A stretch of 7,666 nucleotides of DNA from Desulfurococcales archaeon (GTDB taxonomy: Archaea; Thermoproteota; Thermoprotei_A; Sulfolobales; Desulfurococcaceae). The stretch is taken from NCBI GenBank assembly GCA_015521265.1, contig WAON01000025.1:1-7666 (forward strand), in the 5' to 3' direction. Below are positions 7,113 through 7,666 of this stretch, piece after piece; the first letter of the stretch is position 1; every line of letters starts with the position of its first letter. The notes under the pieces were generated by a model. It was not told the origin of the DNA. It made no database searches and saw only the letters and a program-made list of their open reading frames with translations. The position numbers and the translations under genes are program-made.

Positions 7113-7165
7113 AATACCAACCCTAGAAAATATTCAACACCACAACTATAAAACAATAACCCTCC
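7109..7165 (-). other. Possible 15-codon leader ORF overlapping the rubrerythrin start
   Basis: On the minus strand GGAGG (7165-7161) is followed, after four bases, by TTG (7156-7154), opening a 15-codon ORF (LFYSCGVEYFLGLVL with TTG read as Leu). Its TGA stop (7111-7109) overlaps the rubrerythrin ATG as ATGA. It would be translated only from transcripts starting upstream of the proximal TATA box, for example from the central promoter near 7248. It may be chance, since the TATA box of the proximal promoter lies inside it. Confidence 0.2.
7147..7153 (-). promoter_or_regulatory. Proximal TATA box of rubrerythrin
   Basis: TTTTATA on the minus strand, the same heptamer as before nrdG, is centred 38 bases before the rubrerythrin ATG. 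It would start transcription near 7124-7126 with a leader of about 12 bases that has no clear ribosome-binding site. The purine-rich bases expected just upstream of a TATA box (BRE) are not distinctive here. Confidence 0.45.
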
Positions 7166-7203
7166 AAATGAAACCCCCAGGTATTATCATAAAAGACGAA
7201 ATT

Positions 7204-7217
7204 TGAGACTAGTCTCA
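7204..7217. promoter_or_regulatory. Palindrome TGAGACTAGTCTCA, putative operator copy 1
   Basis: Perfect 14-base palindrome of the form TGAGAC-TA-GTCTCA, the size of a dimeric repressor site. It lies 92 bases upstream of the rubrerythrin start and matches copy 2 at 7277-7290 in all 12 arm bases, differing only in the central pair. I do not recognise the regulator; it does not match the SurR pattern GTTnnnAAC. Confidence 0.7.
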
Positions 7218-7243
7218 GATTTTTGGTTAGATCACGGTTAAGC

Positions 7244-7252
7244 TTATATATT
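7244..7252. promoter_or_regulatory. Central TATA-like element between the two palindromes
   Basis: TTATATATT, inside the self-complementary run ATATAT (7246-7251), is the best TATA box in the last 550 bases and can be read either way. Leftward it would start transcription near 7222, beside palindrome copy 1, giving rubrerythrin a leader of about 110 bases. Rightward it would start near 7275, at palindrome copy 2, but no gene follows on the plus strand within the window. Confidence 0.45.
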
Positions 7253-7254
7253 AT

Positions 7255-7274
7255 GATCACTTCGCTGCGTGATC
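7255..7274. repeat. Inverted repeat GATCAC-N8-GTGATC
   Basis: Perfect six-base arms (7255-7260 and 7269-7274) around an eight-base loop TTCGCTGC, placed between the central TATA box and palindrome copy 2. It could be a second protein-binding site or, in RNA, a small hairpin. The arm GATCAC also occurs at 7230-7235 and 7354-7359, and its complement at 7546-7551. Confidence 0.5.
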
Positions 7275-7275
7275 T

Positions 7276-7291
7276 TTGAGACAAGTCTCAA
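7276..7291. promoter_or_regulatory. Palindrome TTGAGAC-AA-GTCTCAA, putative operator copy 2
   Basis: Inverted repeat with perfect seven-base arms around AA. Its TGAGACnnGTCTCA core repeats copy 1 exactly in both arms. The copies are 73 bp apart centre to centre (7210.5 and 7283.5), close to seven turns of DNA, so both would face the same side of the helix. This fits one dimeric regulator binding both. Confidence 0.7.
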
Positions 7292-7666
7292 TTTCCGGGT
7301 TACGAGATTCATCATAACCAGGTTATCACCCATTAAAAACTTTTCGATATACAGATCACTTGATCGATGAAACATTCCAATTAATAAAACCATGAAAACA
7401 AACCAGAAAAACACAACAAATACCAAGACCCCAATAAACCGACAAGCAAAACAGCAATAAGCAATACCAACTTGCTACTAGATCATTACAAATTCAAGTA
7501 ATAAAGCTAAAGCAACATAAAACCTCGACGATAAAATCGCCATCAGTGATCAACTGTTCAAAAATACTAACAGCTTACAACTTTCTAAACAATTATAGAT
7601 TCTCATTTACAATTCAATAATAGGGCTTAATCAATGATCTAACGATCCCTTCCCATTAGGCTTAAC
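7292..7666. other. A-rich intergenic tail without a convincing gene
   Basis: These 375 bases are A+T-rich, with many A runs on the plus strand. Plus-strand ORFs are no longer than about 25 codons. The long minus-strand frame ending at 7244 looks like a by-product of T-rich sequence. Visible elements are the odd palindrome at 7314-7326, GATCAC copies at 7354 and 7546 (complement), and a GGCTTAA direct repeat (7624-7630 and 7659-7665). I see no tRNA, CRISPR or box C/D structure. Confidence 0.6.
7314..7326. repeat. Odd palindrome ATAACC-A-GGTTAT
   Basis: Perfect six-base arms around a single A, 23 bases to the right of palindrome copy 2. It is unrelated in sequence to TGAGACnnGTCTCA and could be a separate operator half-pair. 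No second copy was found in the window. Confidence 0.4.

Noticed and set aside
6720..7151. 143-residue plus-strand ORF opposite rubrerythrin
   Set aside because: It is a shadow of the rubrerythrin coding sequence, which has every family metal ligand on the minus strand. The plus-strand translation shows no recognisable domain.
7298..7319. Minus-strand ATGATGA as a box C of a C/D guide RNA
   Set aside because: No box D (CUGA) or internal C'/D' pair follows at a suitable distance, so only one of the needed motifs is present.
7244..7426. 60-residue minus-strand ORF from a TTG codon, with hydrophobic N-terminus, as an intact gene
   Set aside because: It has no ribosome-binding site, lies in a T-rich strand where hydrophobic codons arise by chance, and covers the palindromes and TATA element that explain the region better.
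7478..7480. TAG as a pyrrolysine codon
   Set aside because: Nothing else in the window suggests pyrrolysine use, nrdD itself ends in TAG, and the organism type implied is not one known for it.
7624..7665. GGCTTAA direct repeat as a transposon or attachment-site end
   Set aside because: Seven bases repeated once, with no inverted ends, integrase or target duplication nearby, is too little to support mobility.

Overview
The window looks like DNA from an anaerobic, probably hyperthermophilic archaeon. My best guess is a crenarchaeote of the Desulfurococcales type. Grounds: archaeal TATA-like boxes (TTTTATA, TTATATAT) instead of -35/-10 promoters, a GGTGATC ribosome-binding site matching the archaeal 16S rRNA tail, AGG/AGA for Arg and ATA for Ile, an oxygen-sensitive class III ribonucleotide reductase, two LAGLIDADG inteins, and a rubrerythrin. 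The genus cannot be fixed by eye.

Layout: positions 22-6508 hold four plus-strand genes for deoxynucleotide supply. nrdD encodes class III ribonucleoside-triphosphate reductase. It is 1370 codons long because two inteins (331 and 375 residues) interrupt it, and the spliced enzyme would be 664 residues. After a 74-base gap with its own possible promoter come nrdG (radical-SAM activase), thyX (flavin-dependent thymidylate synthase) and dcd (dCTP deaminase family). These last three are packed tightly: the nrdG stop lies inside the thyX ribosome-binding site, and the thyX stop overlaps a TTG start of dcd as TTGA. A convergent 43-base gap follows, then rubrerythrin on the minus strand (7112-6552). 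The last 554 bases (7113-7666) have no convincing gene but hold a dense set of regulatory-looking sequences.

How the genes fit together: NrdG installs the glycyl radical on NrdD, and NrdD makes dNTPs from NTPs. Dcd turns dCTP into dUTP, or into dUMP if bifunctional, and ThyX methylates dUMP to dTMP. Rubrerythrin removes peroxide and could protect the oxygen-sensitive NrdD/NrdG pair, although it is a separate transcription unit.

Main points of interest: (1) both inteins sit in conserved NrdD active-site motifs, one directly before the Cys-Cys-Arg motif; (2) two near-identical TGAGACnnGTCTCA palindromes lie 73 bp apart, centre to centre, with a TATA-like box exactly midway; (3) each of the three NrdD extein pieces changes from G+T-rich to A+C-rich coding-strand composition from 5' to 3'; (4) rubrerythrin lacks an obvious ribosome-binding site, but a 15-codon leader ORF with a GGAGG site overlaps its start as ATGA.
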